Shown here: in pieces, positions 1-11,115 of the stretch
Position numbering within the stretch: the first letter of the stretch is position 1
Layout of the letters: each line of letters begins with the position of its first letter
From: Durusdinium trenchii
Taxonomy: Eukaryota > Sar > Dinophyceae > Suessiales > Symbiodiniaceae
Length of the DNA stretch: 64,000 bases
Direction of reading: 5' to 3'
Assembly (NCBI GenBank): GCA_963970005.1
Contig: CAXAMN010026450.1
Coordinates: forward strand, 577,102 to 641,101
Translations under genes and position numbers: made by a program
The notes under the pieces: generated by a model
The model's input: only the letters and a program-made list of their open reading frames with translations
What the model was told of the DNA's origin: nothing
The model's database searches: none

Positions 1-270
1 TGTTTTTGTTCCTTTTCCTTTTTTCCACACATAGAAGACAAGAAAGTTGCAAACATTTTGTGGTTGTTATACATGGAACCCAGGCTAGTCCTTTGCAGTT
101 ATGTGTAAGCATTTGGGTTTTTGGCTGAAATGTTGGAGTTATTTGTAAAGATTTGGAACTTTTTGCTGAAATATTGATGGCTGGCTGTACATTTTTGTTA
201 GCTATTTGACAAACTATTTGATGTTAATCATACTGGAAGCCCCAAGTTTTCAAATAGATTTCCAATGGTT

Positions 271-408
271 TTGAGGTTATTCTTAGACATAACCTCAAAG
301 TTATTTTTAAGAATATATAACCTCAAAAAATAACCTCAAGAACTTGAGGTTATTCAATTGTTGAGGCTATTTTTTTGGAATAACCTCAGAGGTTACTTTA
401 AACCTCAG
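271..408. repeat. Cluster of inverted AACCTCA/TGAGGTT repeats
   Basis: The heptamer AACCTCA and its complement alternate at least seven times here. The best pair, around 329-354, forms a near-perfect 26-base palindrome. The cluster could fold as several alternative hairpins. No coding signal is seen in 1-900 apart from this. Confidence 0.6.
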
Positions 409-941
409 CTGATCTATAGGGAAATGGGACGCCGTTTCCACGTACCTGCAATTTTTTTATCATCCTTGACAGGGCTAGTGCACTTTTGTTAAACCTTCTG
501 TTGAGCCGACCCAGCACTTCCTGCAGTTGATTCAAGTCAAGGTCTAATTGCGTGTAAAGGTCTACTTGCAGTATATAAACTGGGAGCCTTTAGCTAAGTG
601 TGTGTCAAACCCTGTTCCAAAGGGCCCTTCTCTCACACACTTCAGACTGTTCACTGGTCACTTTTACTGTAACCATACCTAATATGCAGGGGGTGCCAGG
701 ATGCACACTGGAACGAAGATGGCATTCGTGAAATCGATCCGGGACGCTGGAGTGATGTACCTGCTTCTGATGCGGTGATCAAAAAACATTGTTTACCTGG
801 TATCCTGCCGCTCTTGGCCCTTTTTCAAGGTCTGTTTCCAGGTTTTGAGGTCCTCTTTGCACTAGATTGGTGATGCAGTAAAGAGCTAGTGCATAACGAA
901 AGACCACTAAATGTCGCTTTACTGAGTGACGTTATTTTATA

Positions 942-1447
942 TTAACCACTTAGCATATCTCTGATTGTTTTGCAAAATATAAAACACAACAACTACAAAA
1001 CGCAAAAGCCCAAAAAGCAAAAAAGCCAAAGCAAAAAACAAATGAACATGCAAACGCGAAAAAACACCAAAAAAAAGCAACAAAGAAGCAAATGCAAAAG
1101 CAAAAGCGAAACACAAGTCTCCCCGAAAGGCGCCAAAACGAAACAACGCAAAGAAAAACGAAACAACGAAAGGCACACAAAAACAACAAAAATACAGGAA
1201 CGCAGCAACAAATGCGAACAAAAACGAAAAAATGCTAAACAATGATGCCCACCAAAATAGGCCGCCACCATTTGTTTTTTCACTTGTTCATTCTTGGATT
1301 TGTTATTTGCTTTTTCATTTGCTATTTAGTTATTGTTGTTTCATTTGTGTTTTTTGTTTTTTGGATTTGTGTTGTTTTTGATTGTTTGTTTCGTTTATTT
1401 TGTTTTTTGATTTTTTCAATATTCTCAGAGTTAGCCTGGGTCTGGCG
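942..1447. mobile_element. 506-bp foldback repeat, copy 1
   Basis: The repeat begins TTAACCACTTAG and ends near GAGTTAGCCTGGGTC. The same two ends bound a 507-bp segment at 22292-22798 in the same orientation. The left half is A/C-rich and the right half T/G-rich, so the element is roughly self-complementary. The two ends share an imperfect inverted ACTCTGA core. Both copies share a central block reading CCCCGAAAGGCGCCAAAACG. This suggests a non-autonomous foldback or MITE-like element. The open frames across it are low-complexity (Phe/Cys- or Lys/Gln-rich) and I do not treat them as genes. Confidence 0.6.
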
Positions 1448-1879
1448 AACACAAGCGTTACTTTTTGTTGCGTGTGCCTATGTGTGTGGAATCCCTCGCC
1501 CACGTCCGATGTTTGAAGTAAGTGCAGATGTGCCATGGCCATACAGGGCCTGGCTATGGGCACCGCGCTGCCACCATGAGGCTTGAACTCCAGCAGCCTT
1601 GGAAGCTGAATCTATGCGCCCACGCAATCGGCATCTCTTGAAGAGGGGCAAAGGAAACCGTATGTTGTTACAAAATGATAAAAGCATCAAACAGCGCCAG
1701 CTTAGCGTTCCCAGCGCCCCACAACACAAATAAGCTCCCAGCGAGCGAGGCATACCCTTATATGCATCCAATGTATCGACGTCAGCTTCTTTTGCCCGGT
1801 CTCCATCGATGACCAGGACCTCACACGACCAAATCAGCTGCGCTAGACTTGGCGACTACATGTAACGTGCGCATAGCAC

Positions 1880-1975
1880 CTGGTCGAGTGAGAGCTTTTG
1901 TACTTCCTCTATGCGGAGGGCATCTTCAACAACCCTCTCGATCTCTTCAAAAAGAGCCCAAGAGGATCGGTCATC
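1880..1975 (-). CDS. Exon of an unidentified gene (32 codons)
   Basis: Read on the minus strand, a 96-base exon lies between an acceptor CTGAG|G and a donor GACCAG|GTGC. It is exactly 32 codons and open throughout. The peptide is acidic and helical in character, with the segments WALFEEIERVVEDALR and QKLSLDQ. It follows the exon at 2084-2164 in the same phase, with a 108-base intron between them. I do not recognise the family. The splice sites and the codon-exact length make it more convincing than the longer plus-strand frame that overlaps it. Confidence 0.55.
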
Positions 1976-2083
1976 CTCAGCCGTTCAAAACGCTGGAAGC
2001 TTAGCTCAGCCGGGCAACCAAATCAAGTGGGGTAGTTTGGCACCCTCAGCAGTCCAATGTCACAATCAATGCGTCACAGGCAC

Positions 2084-2164
2084 TTTCAATCTCTCTGAGC
2101 TGTCCCGAATCACGCGAATTGCCTTCGCCCAATCCTTTCTCAGAAAGTCAAAGCCGCCAGTTGC
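2084..2164 (-). CDS. Exon of the same unidentified gene (27 codons)
   Basis: Acceptor ATCCAG|GC precedes 27 codons containing GGFDFLRKDWAKAIRVIRD, a charged helical peptide, and the donor is AAA|GTGCCT. An alternative donor six bases further on keeps the same phase. Joined to the exon at 1880-1975 it gives a continuous amphipathic helical stretch. The product is unknown. Confidence 0.5.
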
Positions 2165-2634
2165 CTGGATTGTGAGTCCGAATGCTAGGTTGGCCAACAA
2201 GCAAGGCGGTGTTTACTGAGTCCAGCCATCACAAATCCAAGTGACACGAATTTCACAAACCGAACCATGGACTAGCGCTTGGAAGATTATAGGGGCACTT
2301 TGTCCTATTTGTTCCTGACATTCCGGCCAATCAAATGCTGCTCAGTATAAGTATAAAACAAAAATATATATACAGTATACACTAAACTGTACAGTATACA
2401 AACCCTCGAGTCATCTGGCCTCCAAGGGCACAAAGGAGGCTCGCTTTAGCAAAGTGGGCGAGTCTCCTTGGTTCGCTTGCGCGCAACCCTAGGTGCGCTT
2501 AAGCAGCATGTCACTGTGGGCTAGTGTGGTCACAATCCTCTCACGCCAAATGTGGCGAATGTTAAGTCCACTGAACTCCTGGAGTGAAGTGCACTTTTGG
2601 GTGTACTGTGACACCGTGGTGTTTTGTGACCTGC

Positions 2635-2976
2635 TCACCTCACGCAGCTATTGGGGTGATGTGCAATTGTCGAATCGCACACCCTGCGCACAGCCCATTG
2701 GCACATAGTGCGCGCCTCACTCAGACTTGCCATCCTGCGCTCACAGGGCAAGTTTCTCACGCATTCCCGCAAGAACAAAGCATCTTGCACACCACAGCTT
2801 GAGGATTGATTCTTTTCGCCCGTAGCTTCGGTGTTGCTGCAGATGGGGTAAAGGAAGGGCAAGACGAGTTTGCTGCAGTGTAATCGATCCACGCAGTCAA
2901 TCAGGATGACAGGGATGAAGTTCTTCTGCATCAGAAGCGACGGCTGCGAATGTAGAGAAATCAGAGAAGCCTGCAT
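2635..2976 (-). CDS. Probable exon(s) of the same unidentified gene
   Basis: A minus-strand frame is open over about 113 codons. The better part, about 2690-2815, contains DALFLRECVRN and SEARTMCQWAV and ends at a possible boundary near GCGCAG|GGTG. The remainder looks intronic. The assignment rests only on codon character and on the shared strand with 1880-2164. No domain is recognised. Confidence 0.3.
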   Translation of the reverse strand: MQASLISLHSQPSLLMQKNFIPVILIDCVDRLHCSKLVLPFLYPICSNTEATGEKNQSSSCGVQDALFLRECVRNLPCERRMASLSEARTMCQWAVRRVCDSTIAHHPNSCVR

Positions 2977-3307
2977 TGTTTACTAGCGTCAGGCTGAACT
3001 ATGTCATTGCAAGCATTGAACCCTTAACAGAGACATGCTCTACGGTGAGTGGTTGCTTCCTGGTGGGTCTTTGCTGTACTTTGGGTTGCAGGCGTAGAGA
3101 TGTAGAATATTTTGCGTGATTCCAGACGCTGCGTAAACTTTGTGAGTATATCCTTTCGAAGTGTGTAGCATCTCTATGCCGCGTAGGTCTCCAGACTGGC
3201 AACGAACGATTGCTGCGCGAGGCGGTAAGTCACAGTATAGGGACACATGATCAAACTTCAGTGATGCTTTATTGAAAACCCACGTCGGGGGGGGTAGCTG
3301 GCTGACG

Positions 3308-3631
3308 TCAGCTACAACTCTGCAATATTAGTTTTGTAAGCCACACCCATCCATGAGTGTCTGCGCTATCGAACTCAAATCGAATGTCTTTGAGTGCATT
3401 GCGTGGCAAAGTCAACGCGTGCGTTGTGCTGGCAATGGTTGTCGCATATCTGAAGGTAGTTAACATCGCTCTGCTGCGCCACCACAGCAGGGTCGTCATC
3501 TGTGCTTGCACCCCGCGCGAACAGGAAATGTCTGCAGCATGTAGGTGCATCGGATGTTCTGTGTATACTTGGAAGCTTTGATGCTTGCCTGTGGGTAGGG
3601 ATGCAGTGTTTTGCTCAATCGTGGGGTCCAT
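3308..3631 (-). CDS. Unidentified minus-strand reading frame (107 codons)
   Basis: This minus-strand frame opens with an ATG (MDPTIEQNTASL) and contains the segments LPRNALKDIRFEF and WWRSRAMLTTF. It may be an exon of the gene represented at 1880-2976 or a separate small protein. A plus-strand frame at 3585-4181, rich in Ser and running into the CTT/CTG tract, competes for the adjacent bases. I cannot choose firmly between them. Confidence 0.3.
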   Translation of the reverse strand: MDPTIEQNTASLPTGKHQSFQVYTEHPMHLHAADISCSRGVQAQMTTLLWWRSRAMLTTFRYATTIASTTHALTLPRNALKDIRFEFDSADTHGWVWLTKLILQSCS

Positions 3632-4154
3632 TGCACATGTGGCTGGTGCCGGGTTTGGCCCTCAGCCACCTTCCACGTGTATACTACCCATTGATTTAAG
3701 ACACGTACAAGTGCGGGCTTCGCCGTCTGGCACGCGTGGAGCAAGTTCAACAACAAGCTACGCTGGGGACGATGTTCTGGAAGCTTTTGCCACCATGAAC
3801 GCAACCAATGTCTATCCGAAAGCTCTTCTTCACTTTTTGCACCATCAAGCCACGTGGAAATTCAGCTTCTATCCTGCAGAACACTATAGCGCAGGCACGG
3901 TGGTGCACACGGTTCTGCAGTTATACAGTTCAAGCAGCGATGCTACATGGACAGAGCGGCAGCAGTGTAGCGATCTTTCAAGCAGTAGCAGCAGCGATGA
4001 TCATAATTTACCCCTCGCACGAATAGTATGCGAACTGAGTGGCGAAAAAAGCGCGAGCTTCTCAAATTCTCTGTGCAATATATGTTCGCCCCCCTACTCA
4101 TCACATTCATCCTCCTGCTGTGCTTTCGGGCCACCCTGTCGTCATCTGTCATCT

Positions 4155-4540
4155 AGATTCTGCTTCTTCTTCTGCTTATGACTCTGCTGCTTATTCTTTG
4201 CTGCAGCATTTTTTGTGCGGCTGTTTCATTGTTCTTCTGTTTCTTCGTTGCGCTCATTCTTCTTCTCCTCCCTTATCCTGCTTGCTCTGCACCTTCATGT
4301 TCTTCTTACTCTGCCTTTTTCCTGCTGCTTCTTCTGCTTGTGACTCCGCTGCTTAAATATTATTCTGCTGCTGCTGCTGCTGGTTGTTCGCGCAGCTGTT
4401 TCTTCTTCTTCTTCTTCTTCTGCTGCTGCTGCTGCTGCTGCTTCGACCTTTTATCTTCTCCTACTGCTTCGCTTTCTCCTGCCTTCTCTTTCTCCTTCTT
4501 CTTCTCTTCCTTTGGTTGTGCTTATTTGTCTTCTTCGTTG
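4155..4540. repeat. CTT/CTG low-complexity tract
   Basis: A long pyrimidine-rich stretch of interrupted CTT, CTG and TTC triplets. Any frame through it gives poly-Ser/Phe/Leu/Cys and is not a credible gene. A similar CTT run occurs just outside the other end of the adjacent inverted-repeat element (6285-6335). Confidence 0.8.
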
Positions 4541-4576
4541 ATCTTTTCTTGTATATATTCATTATTATTTCAGAAA

Positions 4577-6272
4577 GGGTGGCCATGGGGCCTGGGTTTT
4601 GGTTTTCCATACATTTTCATAAATATTAGGTAAATGCATCAGTGCCACAATCAAAACCAAAAACCCCTGATAAATATGCATAAAGGATAAAAAACACATA
4701 AGAAAAAGCCAAAAAGAACTAAAAACCATGGGAAAACAAAAAAACTAAAAAAACAATTCTGGAAGACTCTTGGCTGGACCCCCCAAAATCAGAAAAACCA
4801 AAAAAAAAACCTTGGGAAAAAAAAACAATTCTCAGAGACTCTTGGCTGGACCCCCTTTTCCTCAAGACTTCCCCAGAATTGTTTTTTTTTGTTTTCCCAA
4901 GGTTTTTTTGGTTTTCTGATTCTTCTGATTTTGGGGGGTCCAAGCAAGAGTCTCTCAGAATTGTTTTTGTGTTTTTTGTGTTTTCTCAAGGTTTTTTGGT
5001 TTAGCATCTGAGCTTACTTCTCACCTCAAGGCATCTGTTCTTTTTGCTTACATCTGAAACCGTCTGAGCTCAACACTTCCTTTGTCCTTGTCCAAATCTC
5101 CATATACAAGTCTGAGTGCATTAACTGCTGACTGGTATCAATGCGGTTGCCACTTGCATTTCCAAACAGCTTGACATGCAGTTGCGAGGACGCTCTGTCC
5201 TTTACATGAAACGGTTGGAAATCTTTGCGAGCGTAATTCTGTGTTTGTAGCTCAAGCGTTTACATCTTATTCTGGCGAACTTCTAATTGTAATTTCAATT
5301 CCTTTCTAATTCAACTCTCATCTAATTTCAATTAGGCTATAGTTATAGTTCAATACAAGTTTAGTTAAAATTTGGTTTTACTTCAGTTCTATCTTAGCTC
5401 TAACTCACATCCATTTTAATTCTACCTAATTCTATTCTAGCTCTAGTCTATTTAGTTTAAGAAAACACATGCTACAAAACCTCGTGTTTTACAGTATTTT
5501 TTGCCCTGGAAGTGCTGGGAACAAGACTAAAACTCTTTTTTGAAGTAAATAGTTAGATTTATTTATTGTCAGTAATCACTGGAGATAATATATACATATT
5601 AAACATGTTTTATGTACAAGCTTCTAATTCAAGAGCTTCCCTCTAGATCTCTGGGGACGATCATTTCTACAATAAAACTATATAAGCTTTCCTTTCAAAA
5701 GCTTTCCTCTGGATCTCTGGAAATGGTAATGTCAATTGAAACATGCTATATATCAATAAATAAGTCTTTCTTTCCAGAGCTTTCCTTTCATGAAGACACA
5801 TATAGGGATATCTACTTTCCCAGAGATCCTGAGGAAAGCTTTGAAAATGCAAGCTCTTGCCCGCAGAAATCTAGAAGAAAGCTTTTAACATACAAGGTTT
5901 CTATATGGTTGTGTAAATCTAAACGTGATTATCTGCAGAGATCTATAAAGAATCTTTTGTAACATAAAAGAGTCTATACACAATCTTTCCAAATCTAAAC
6001 ATAATTATAAGCAGAGATCTAGAGGACAATTGTTAGAACGACCACTTTTATGGCCTGCTTCTTTTCTAATTATCTTGTTCAAACCATCTGAATGACTGAT
6101 TGCTGCTTCCAAAACAATAAAATTATCCTGACTCAGGAATACATACGTAATATCTTTGTTCATATAGAGTGAGAGCAAGAATAGATATGTGTGTTTATAT
6201 GGAGAGGGGCTGCCACTAAAGCATGTACCTAAAATTTTAGGGAAAACCAAAACCCAGGCCCCATGACCACCC
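4577..6272. mobile_element. 1.7-kb element with 32-bp terminal inverted repeats
   Basis: The 32 bases at 4577-4608 (GGGTGG...GGTTTTCC) are repeated in inverted orientation at 6241-6272 with a single mismatch. Weaker complementarity extends about 12 bases further out on each side. The interior is AT-rich, contains a 200-base hairpin (4751-4966) and has no credible coding region. Both ends abut CTT-rich microsatellite, which suggests insertion into such a tract. A target-site duplication is not evident. I read it as a non-autonomous DNA element or large foldback. The transposase source is unknown. Confidence 0.55.
4751..4966. repeat. Large imperfect hairpin (about 100-bp arms)
   Basis: The left arm, from ACAATTCTGGAAGACTCTTG through the TTTTCC near 4860, is matched in inverted orientation by about 4868-4966, including CCCCCCAAAATCAG with GATTTTGGGGGG. 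Within the left arm the block AATTCTNNNAGACTCTTGGCTGGACCCCC occurs twice, so the arm was itself duplicated. If transcribed, it would form a long stem. Confidence 0.7.
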
Positions 6273-6357
6273 GCTCTCTATTATTTTCTGTTCTTCTTCT
6301 TCTTCTTCTTCCTGTGCCTCTTCTCCTTCTTGAATTCGATATTCGGCCCCGGATGGC

Positions 6358-6375
6358 CGTGGCCGGCCGGCCACG
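6358..6375. repeat. Perfect 18-bp GC palindrome
   Basis: CGTGGCCGGCCGGCCACG is its own reverse complement. It sits in a wider CCGTGG/CCACGG inverted context (6350-6387), just outside the right end of the 4577-6272 element. Confidence 0.7.
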
Positions 6376-6681
6376 ACCACGGCCGGAAACCAAAGAAATC
6401 TAGTGCACCAGCTTACTATAGACACATCCACTCCATGCTAAATGATGCAAAATGCATCCGTTTCCACATTCTAGTCAGGCACTCCTATTCGTACACCGGT
6501 AAGATTTCACGCATTTCATCAAGTTTCTTGCAAAGACTTCCCCTAGGTCATACTGACTTATATCATATATCTACATTGAGTCAAACCATATAGAGAGTAA
6601 TTATATAGCTTCAAGTCTTTGCCATCTCTTTCTTGAAGGGGTCGAAGAGCCAGCAGGCAACCTCAAAAAGCTTAAGTTGAC

Positions 6682-6828
6682 TCAGTTGACATCCAATGCC
6701 AAGCATCTCATTCCGAGGCGGCGCATGAGATCAACAACGCTGCGACGTGATTCTGGGTTTACACCTTTCGGTGGGTCTGCAACAAAGCGCAGGGCGTCAG
6801 AAGGCCAACCTGCCGCAAGGCTGGCCGT
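6682..6828 (-). CDS. C-terminal exon of an unidentified gene
   Basis: A minus-strand frame of 48 codons ends at a TGA (6682-6684). It contains LAAGWPSDALRFVADPPKG and RRSVVDLMRRLGMR. The upstream limit is most likely an acceptor ending in CAAG or CGGCAG at 6828 or 6807, because an in-frame stop lies just beyond. Codon character is convincing but the family is not recognised. The upstream exons should lie at higher coordinates, perhaps the frame at 7398-7539. Confidence 0.4.
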   Translation of the reverse strand, partial: TASLAAGWPSDALRFVADPPKGVNPESRRSVVDLMRRLGMRCLALDVN

Positions 6829-7397
6829 CTTGAGTGGAGCCGGACGTAACAACCAAACACATCAAGAAACCACAAGAATCGAAACTTCACCTTTGCCCCT
6901 GCATGAGGCTCAGTCAGGAGGGCCTTTCATCATGGCTTTCTGTGATTCTGGTGGTCCCGACAGGACGAACTGATACCTCTTCAGTGGTTGCCAAGTCCTG
7001 ACAAAAGGGATGCCAGGCGCCATATGCCCTAGAAGTCGCATCAAAACGCTAGGAAACAGGTGCAGACTATTGACTCATGGTTAATGAAAACTTGGATCCA
7101 AACCCATCTGCGGCTTGAATAAAGCGCACATCAGAGAGTCCGTCACGGATCATCTCCTCAAGCTAAGCCCATTAAGACTCATGCGGCGTGTCCGGATACT
7201 CCCAACAAGTTTGTAGGAATCTTCCTATCCACAAAATTGTACATTTAAACCGCCCTTGCCATCCATATGAAATCAAACCCGAAGGCTGCAGCGCCAAGGA
7301 TCCAAAGACTCCGATGTTTCCGTAAATTCCTAGACAGGTGGCGGGTTGCAGCCTCCGTGCCATGCTTGTAGTTCATTTTCAAACCAGAAGAACTCAC

Positions 7398-7539
7398 CAC
7401 ACAAAGTATCGCAGTTGCAGCCACAGTTGGTCTTCGAACTGTCCTGAGGATTTTCATTCCAATCATTTGCATCTTCCTCCCGTCGATGTTGCTCCTCTTC
7501 AATCTCGTTCTTCACACGCAGGGCAATCCGTGATAACAT
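7398..7539 (-). CDS. Possible exon: acidic, Cys-rich peptide
   Basis: The minus-strand frame starts at an ATG (MLSRIALRVKNEIEEE) and passes through a Cys-rich stretch (NCGCNCDTLCG) to a good donor TTTGTGTG|GTGAGT. An alternative frame over the same bases is also open, so phase is uncertain. Function is unknown. Confidence 0.3.
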
Positions 7540-7822
7540 CCTGAGCTGGTTTGGGCAATCTTGTGGCGTCGGGTGGTCTCAACCATTGGCAAACATCTAT
7601 ATGTATTGGCCATTATTACTATTTTTACATATATAGATAAACATTCAAAGCAGGCCTGTCATCAAGAACGACTCTCAGGTAACACATCCGATGTGAAAGA
7701 CTGCAAAATTATCCCTGGACACTTGTGGCAGAGTTAGTCAGTCATACCGTCATACCAGTTATAGTCAGTCAACTGATGTCAACATAGGTCAACCGTATGT
7801 TAACAATCAACATTGACAGCTG

Positions 7823-8281
7823 CTACACTAGAGAGTGTTGGCTGAGCTTGTTGTTCAAATGCACAGATCTCATCTGAAAGTGTTCATCGCAAACAAGAGG
7901 CTGGCCAACGAAGCCAGTCACTCCCGAAGACTTGCCCTTCTCAATCCTCCTAAATCGCTTGAAATCCAAAGAAGCTGCAGAAGCAGGTGAGCATGCTGGT
8001 GCTGCCAGGTTCTCAAAACACACACACACACAGGATGCGTGCAAACAGGAGGCTGTTGGTCTATGGCCTTGAAGACACATATGTAATCCGATACTCCGAG
8101 CTCTTCCTGACAGCATCTGATACAAAGCGTCTCTCTCTCTCTCTCCCTCTGAATGGGGAGCCATGAATAAGAAGAACTTTGTGAAGCCCAAACTGTGGGA
8201 ACAACAGCGAGACTGGCAAATAGCTAGGTGAAGGCAATCCAGATCTTGGAATACTGAAGGAAGAAACGAAAAGCTCACCAC
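7823..8281 (-). CDS. Possible exon(s) of an unidentified gene
   Basis: The minus-strand frame contains a plausible stretch, SLDFKRFRRIEKGKSSG followed by FVGQPLVCDEHFQM, near 7830-7990. The upper part crosses a (CA)n and a (TC)n microsatellite and is probably intron. No domain is recognised. Confidence 0.25.
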   Translation of the reverse strand: MVSFSFLPSVFQDLDCLHLAICQSRCCSHSLGFTKFFLFMAPHSEGERERDALYQMLSGRARSIGLHMCLQGHRPTASCLHASCVCVCFENLAAPACSPASAASLDFKRFRRIEKGKSSGVTGFVGQPLVCDEHFQMRSVHLNNKLSQHSLV

Positions 8282-8574
8282 AACATCGTACTCTGCCCTG
8301 ACTCAGATTGAATCTCTCTCTATATAAATTTATAGGTTATATATATATACTCCGATTGAAATGTCAAGGCAAGTTCTTTTTAATCATGGCTTGGGGTTTT
8401 CACAAACATGGATCTTCTGGAATGCCCATGCACTTGAACCTGGAAACAAGTGCACATTGCAATTGGTACCGTTGTCACCGTTGTCACATTAGATGTTCCG
8501 CAATGTTCCGCCAACCTGACTCTGCACCAGCGACGGCATCTATCCCATCCTGGATTCCATAGCGGCCGAGCAGT

Positions 8575-8954
8575 TCATGGAGGTTGGACCTGGCTCCTGG
8601 CAAGACTTCCTTTCCACTCACCACCAAAAATGCCTACGATACCGTTTCCTTGAGGGTCGCCCTCAGGTCTCGGGGCAGTGAGAGGAACAGGGGACCAGAA
8701 GTCACAGCAACAACACAAACAGAAAAACCAAGAACCATCACTATCACCATCATAAACAAGAAAGGCAGGTAGCCTACAGTAGCACCTGCCAACCCAACCA
8801 GCGCTTCGATGCTTGTCAAACACCACGACACAAATGGAGGTTTGGCCTTGCCCAAGCTCGCTGTATGCAAGCAACAAAGTGACCTAGCTGACCCAACACA
8901 CAGCCTCCAGCCGCTTCGCTTCGCCCGCCTCTGCGCCGCCATGAATGCGGCCAC
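8575..8954 (-). CDS. Possible membrane-protein exon
   Basis: The minus-strand frame opens with ATG and a basic N terminus (AAQRRAKRSGWR). It then has a strongly hydrophobic segment (residues about 55-90, including LPFLFMMVIVMVLGFSVCVV) that would span a membrane. Strand and style agree with the neighbouring exons. The family is not identified. Confidence 0.3.
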
Positions 8955-9289
8955 AACGTTCTTTGGCCAAAGTAGTAATTGGCGACAACTCGCTTATCGA
9001 GGCACCTCAGCTTAGCAAAACTTGGAACAACTCAGCACGCTCAGCTGTTTTTCCCTATACGTTGCTCATGACCCCCTTATATAAGCATGGCAAGCCACTG
9101 TCTCATCAAGTCAATCATGTCATCGCTTGCTCTTCCCGCGAAGCCGTCCAGGCACTCGGCTCTGTCGCAAAAGACCAGCCTGGGCCCATAGAGCACGGGC
9201 AAAGGGATCAAAAAAATAGTGAAGGGATCAATAAAAAATACTTATATATACTTATATAACCCATCAAGGAAAAATAATGACCCAATCAA

Positions 9290-9660
9290 AGAAAACCCGA
9301 GCTTAATTTTGTGGAGGAAGGTGCAATTCCAATGCAACATTTTGTGAGCCCTGCGAGTAAAATATAGAGGCGTGAGGTGACATTCCAATAAAGCAAACCT
9401 TGTGTGGGCCGCCTGGGGGCAACATCTTAACGTGGAAGGTGCAATTCTAAGGTGGAATACCTTTTGTGAGCATCGCCGACAAGGGAAAAAGGCAATTCCA
9501 ATGTATATGTGATATTTTTTTGTGACGAGTGTAAAATTTAGACCCGCATTCCGCTTGCAAGTTTTGCGAAGGTAAAACTCAAAGGAAGAAGGCCCCATTC
9601 CAAGGTGGCAAACCATTTGTGAGCCATGCGAGAAGGGTGAAGCGGAGAATTTGAAGGAGG
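9290..9660 (+). repeat. 62-bp satellite family, array A (diverged)
   Basis: About six diverged units of roughly 61-63 bases recur here, with recognisable pieces GGTGCAATTCCAA, CCTTTTGTGAGCC and a TAAAATTTAG-like segment. The same unit forms arrays at 27290-27930 (inverted) and 35560-36475 (direct). No gene is supported. Confidence 0.55.
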
Positions 9661-9675
9661 AACAACTCATACTCT

Positions 9676-9895
9676 ACTACTACTGCTGCTGACCCACCGT
9701 AGTACTACTACCACGACTCCTACTCCTAGTCACTCCTGCACTACTACTACTACTACCACTACCACTACCACTACCACTACCACTACTACTACTACTACTA
9801 CCACTACTCCTCCTCCTCCTGCTGCTGCTGGCTGTTACTACGACTATTACCGCCACTGCCTTCATACCACAGCAGCAACAACAACTACTAGTTAA
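9676..9895. repeat. ACT/ACC/TCC trinucleotide microsatellite
   Basis: Long interrupted runs of CTA, CCA and CTC triplets and then GCTGCTG. They translate only as poly-Ser/Gly and no gene is inferred. Confidence 0.85.
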
Positions 9896-10195
9896 TGTTG
9901 GATGCTGATTAGTAAATGGGCCCTCTATAATGCTAAATTTTTCCAAAATTATTCCAGACCCCATGTTTGAAAAATGGTTCCTGAATAATGCTAACTTTTT
10001 TGGGGGCCCTAAATTTTCAATTTGGAAACCCAATTAATAAGGGTTTGAATTCCTTCTGAGGCCAATGATTATGATTCATTAGCTGATATAGCTTTCTCTA
10101 GGTTCTTCAAAACTGACAGCTGACCAAAACCACCAATTCCCCAATTAAACCCTTTATAAAACATTGCTCCTAAACAAATTTTCAAGGTAGTAGAC

Positions 10196-10205
10196 NNNNN
10201 NNNNN
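10196..10205. other. Assembly gap (10 N)
   Basis: Ten undetermined bases, in a region without supportable genes. The true gap size is unknown. Confidence 0.99.
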
Positions 10206-10519
10206 GGAAGGCACCTGATCCTCAATAATAAGGTTTGTTTTTGGGTTCTCAAGTGTGAAAAGTTTTTTCCACTGGAAAAAATGCGCATGCAATCTCCCTT
10301 TACTTAGCTCCTGAGAAGGAAGCCATGGAAGCTGAGGAAGAAGCTGAGAGCTTGGGGCTTCTCTTGAGTTGAAGTTCTGAGGCTGCAAAGCAAAGGATTG
10401 TTGAGAACAATTACAAAGCACCTGAGAAAGGAAGCTGAATACCACAATCAATTACAAAAGGAATCCTCACAGGAATCCAGAATTGTTTTGGTGGTAGTTT
10501 ATTATAGAGGAACCCCTAA

Positions 10520-10960
10520 TTGTTTGAGGGGGGGGGGGGAACCCCCTTTACTAATCAGGATCGAACATTACTACTACCACCACCACTACTGCTACTGTTA
10601 CTCCCACTGTCAGGTAGGGTTGTTAGATTTTATGTCAGCTGCCTTCCTCCTCACCTCCTCCTCCTCCTCCTCCTCCACGTCCGCCTCCGCCCCGTCCTCA
10701 ACAGGCAGGTCCGGATGGCAGTGTTCCCTGCCGGACCTCAACCGCAAGTGCAGGATGGCAGCGTTCCGCGCAGGACCTCAACCAGCACACAACCACAAAC
10801 ACACTGCTCCACAAACACACAAGCACAATCACAAACACGTAACACAAACACAGCCACAAAGACACATCTACAGCACATAACCACAGCACACAACCACAAC
10901 ACGCAACCACAGCAAACGACCATAACATCCAACGACAATCATAACCCGAGGACCCACAAA
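10520..10960. repeat. Poly-G, CCA/ACT, CTC and CA-rich low-complexity block
   Basis: A G9-10 run at about 10528, ACTACCACC triplets, a (CTC)n run near 10650 and a long CACAACCACAAACACA-type tract at 10780-10950. A short CTCAACC...GGATGGCAG segment is repeated at about 10710-10780. Frames through the block are low-complexity. Confidence 0.8.
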
Positions 10961-11115
10961 CAAAGTCGAGACCCGCAAAGCTCACGACCACTGCATGAAG
11001 ACACATGATTGAAATGTCATGGTGGGAATCACTGGAAGTAGAGTAGAGTAATCATATTGCTTTTGATTCGTTAATTGTTTGATAGCTCACCCAGAGCATC
11101 AGAGCCTCAGTCACG

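Noticed and set aside
937..1586. Several overlapping 80-110 codon frames rich in Phe/Cys or Lys/Gln
   Set aside because: They fall in the foldback repeat, are low-complexity in both strands and recur as non-coding in the second copy.
4178..4633. Plus-strand frame of about 150 codons rich in Cys, Phe, Leu
   Set aside because: It is a translation of the CTT/CTG tract and has no protein-like composition.
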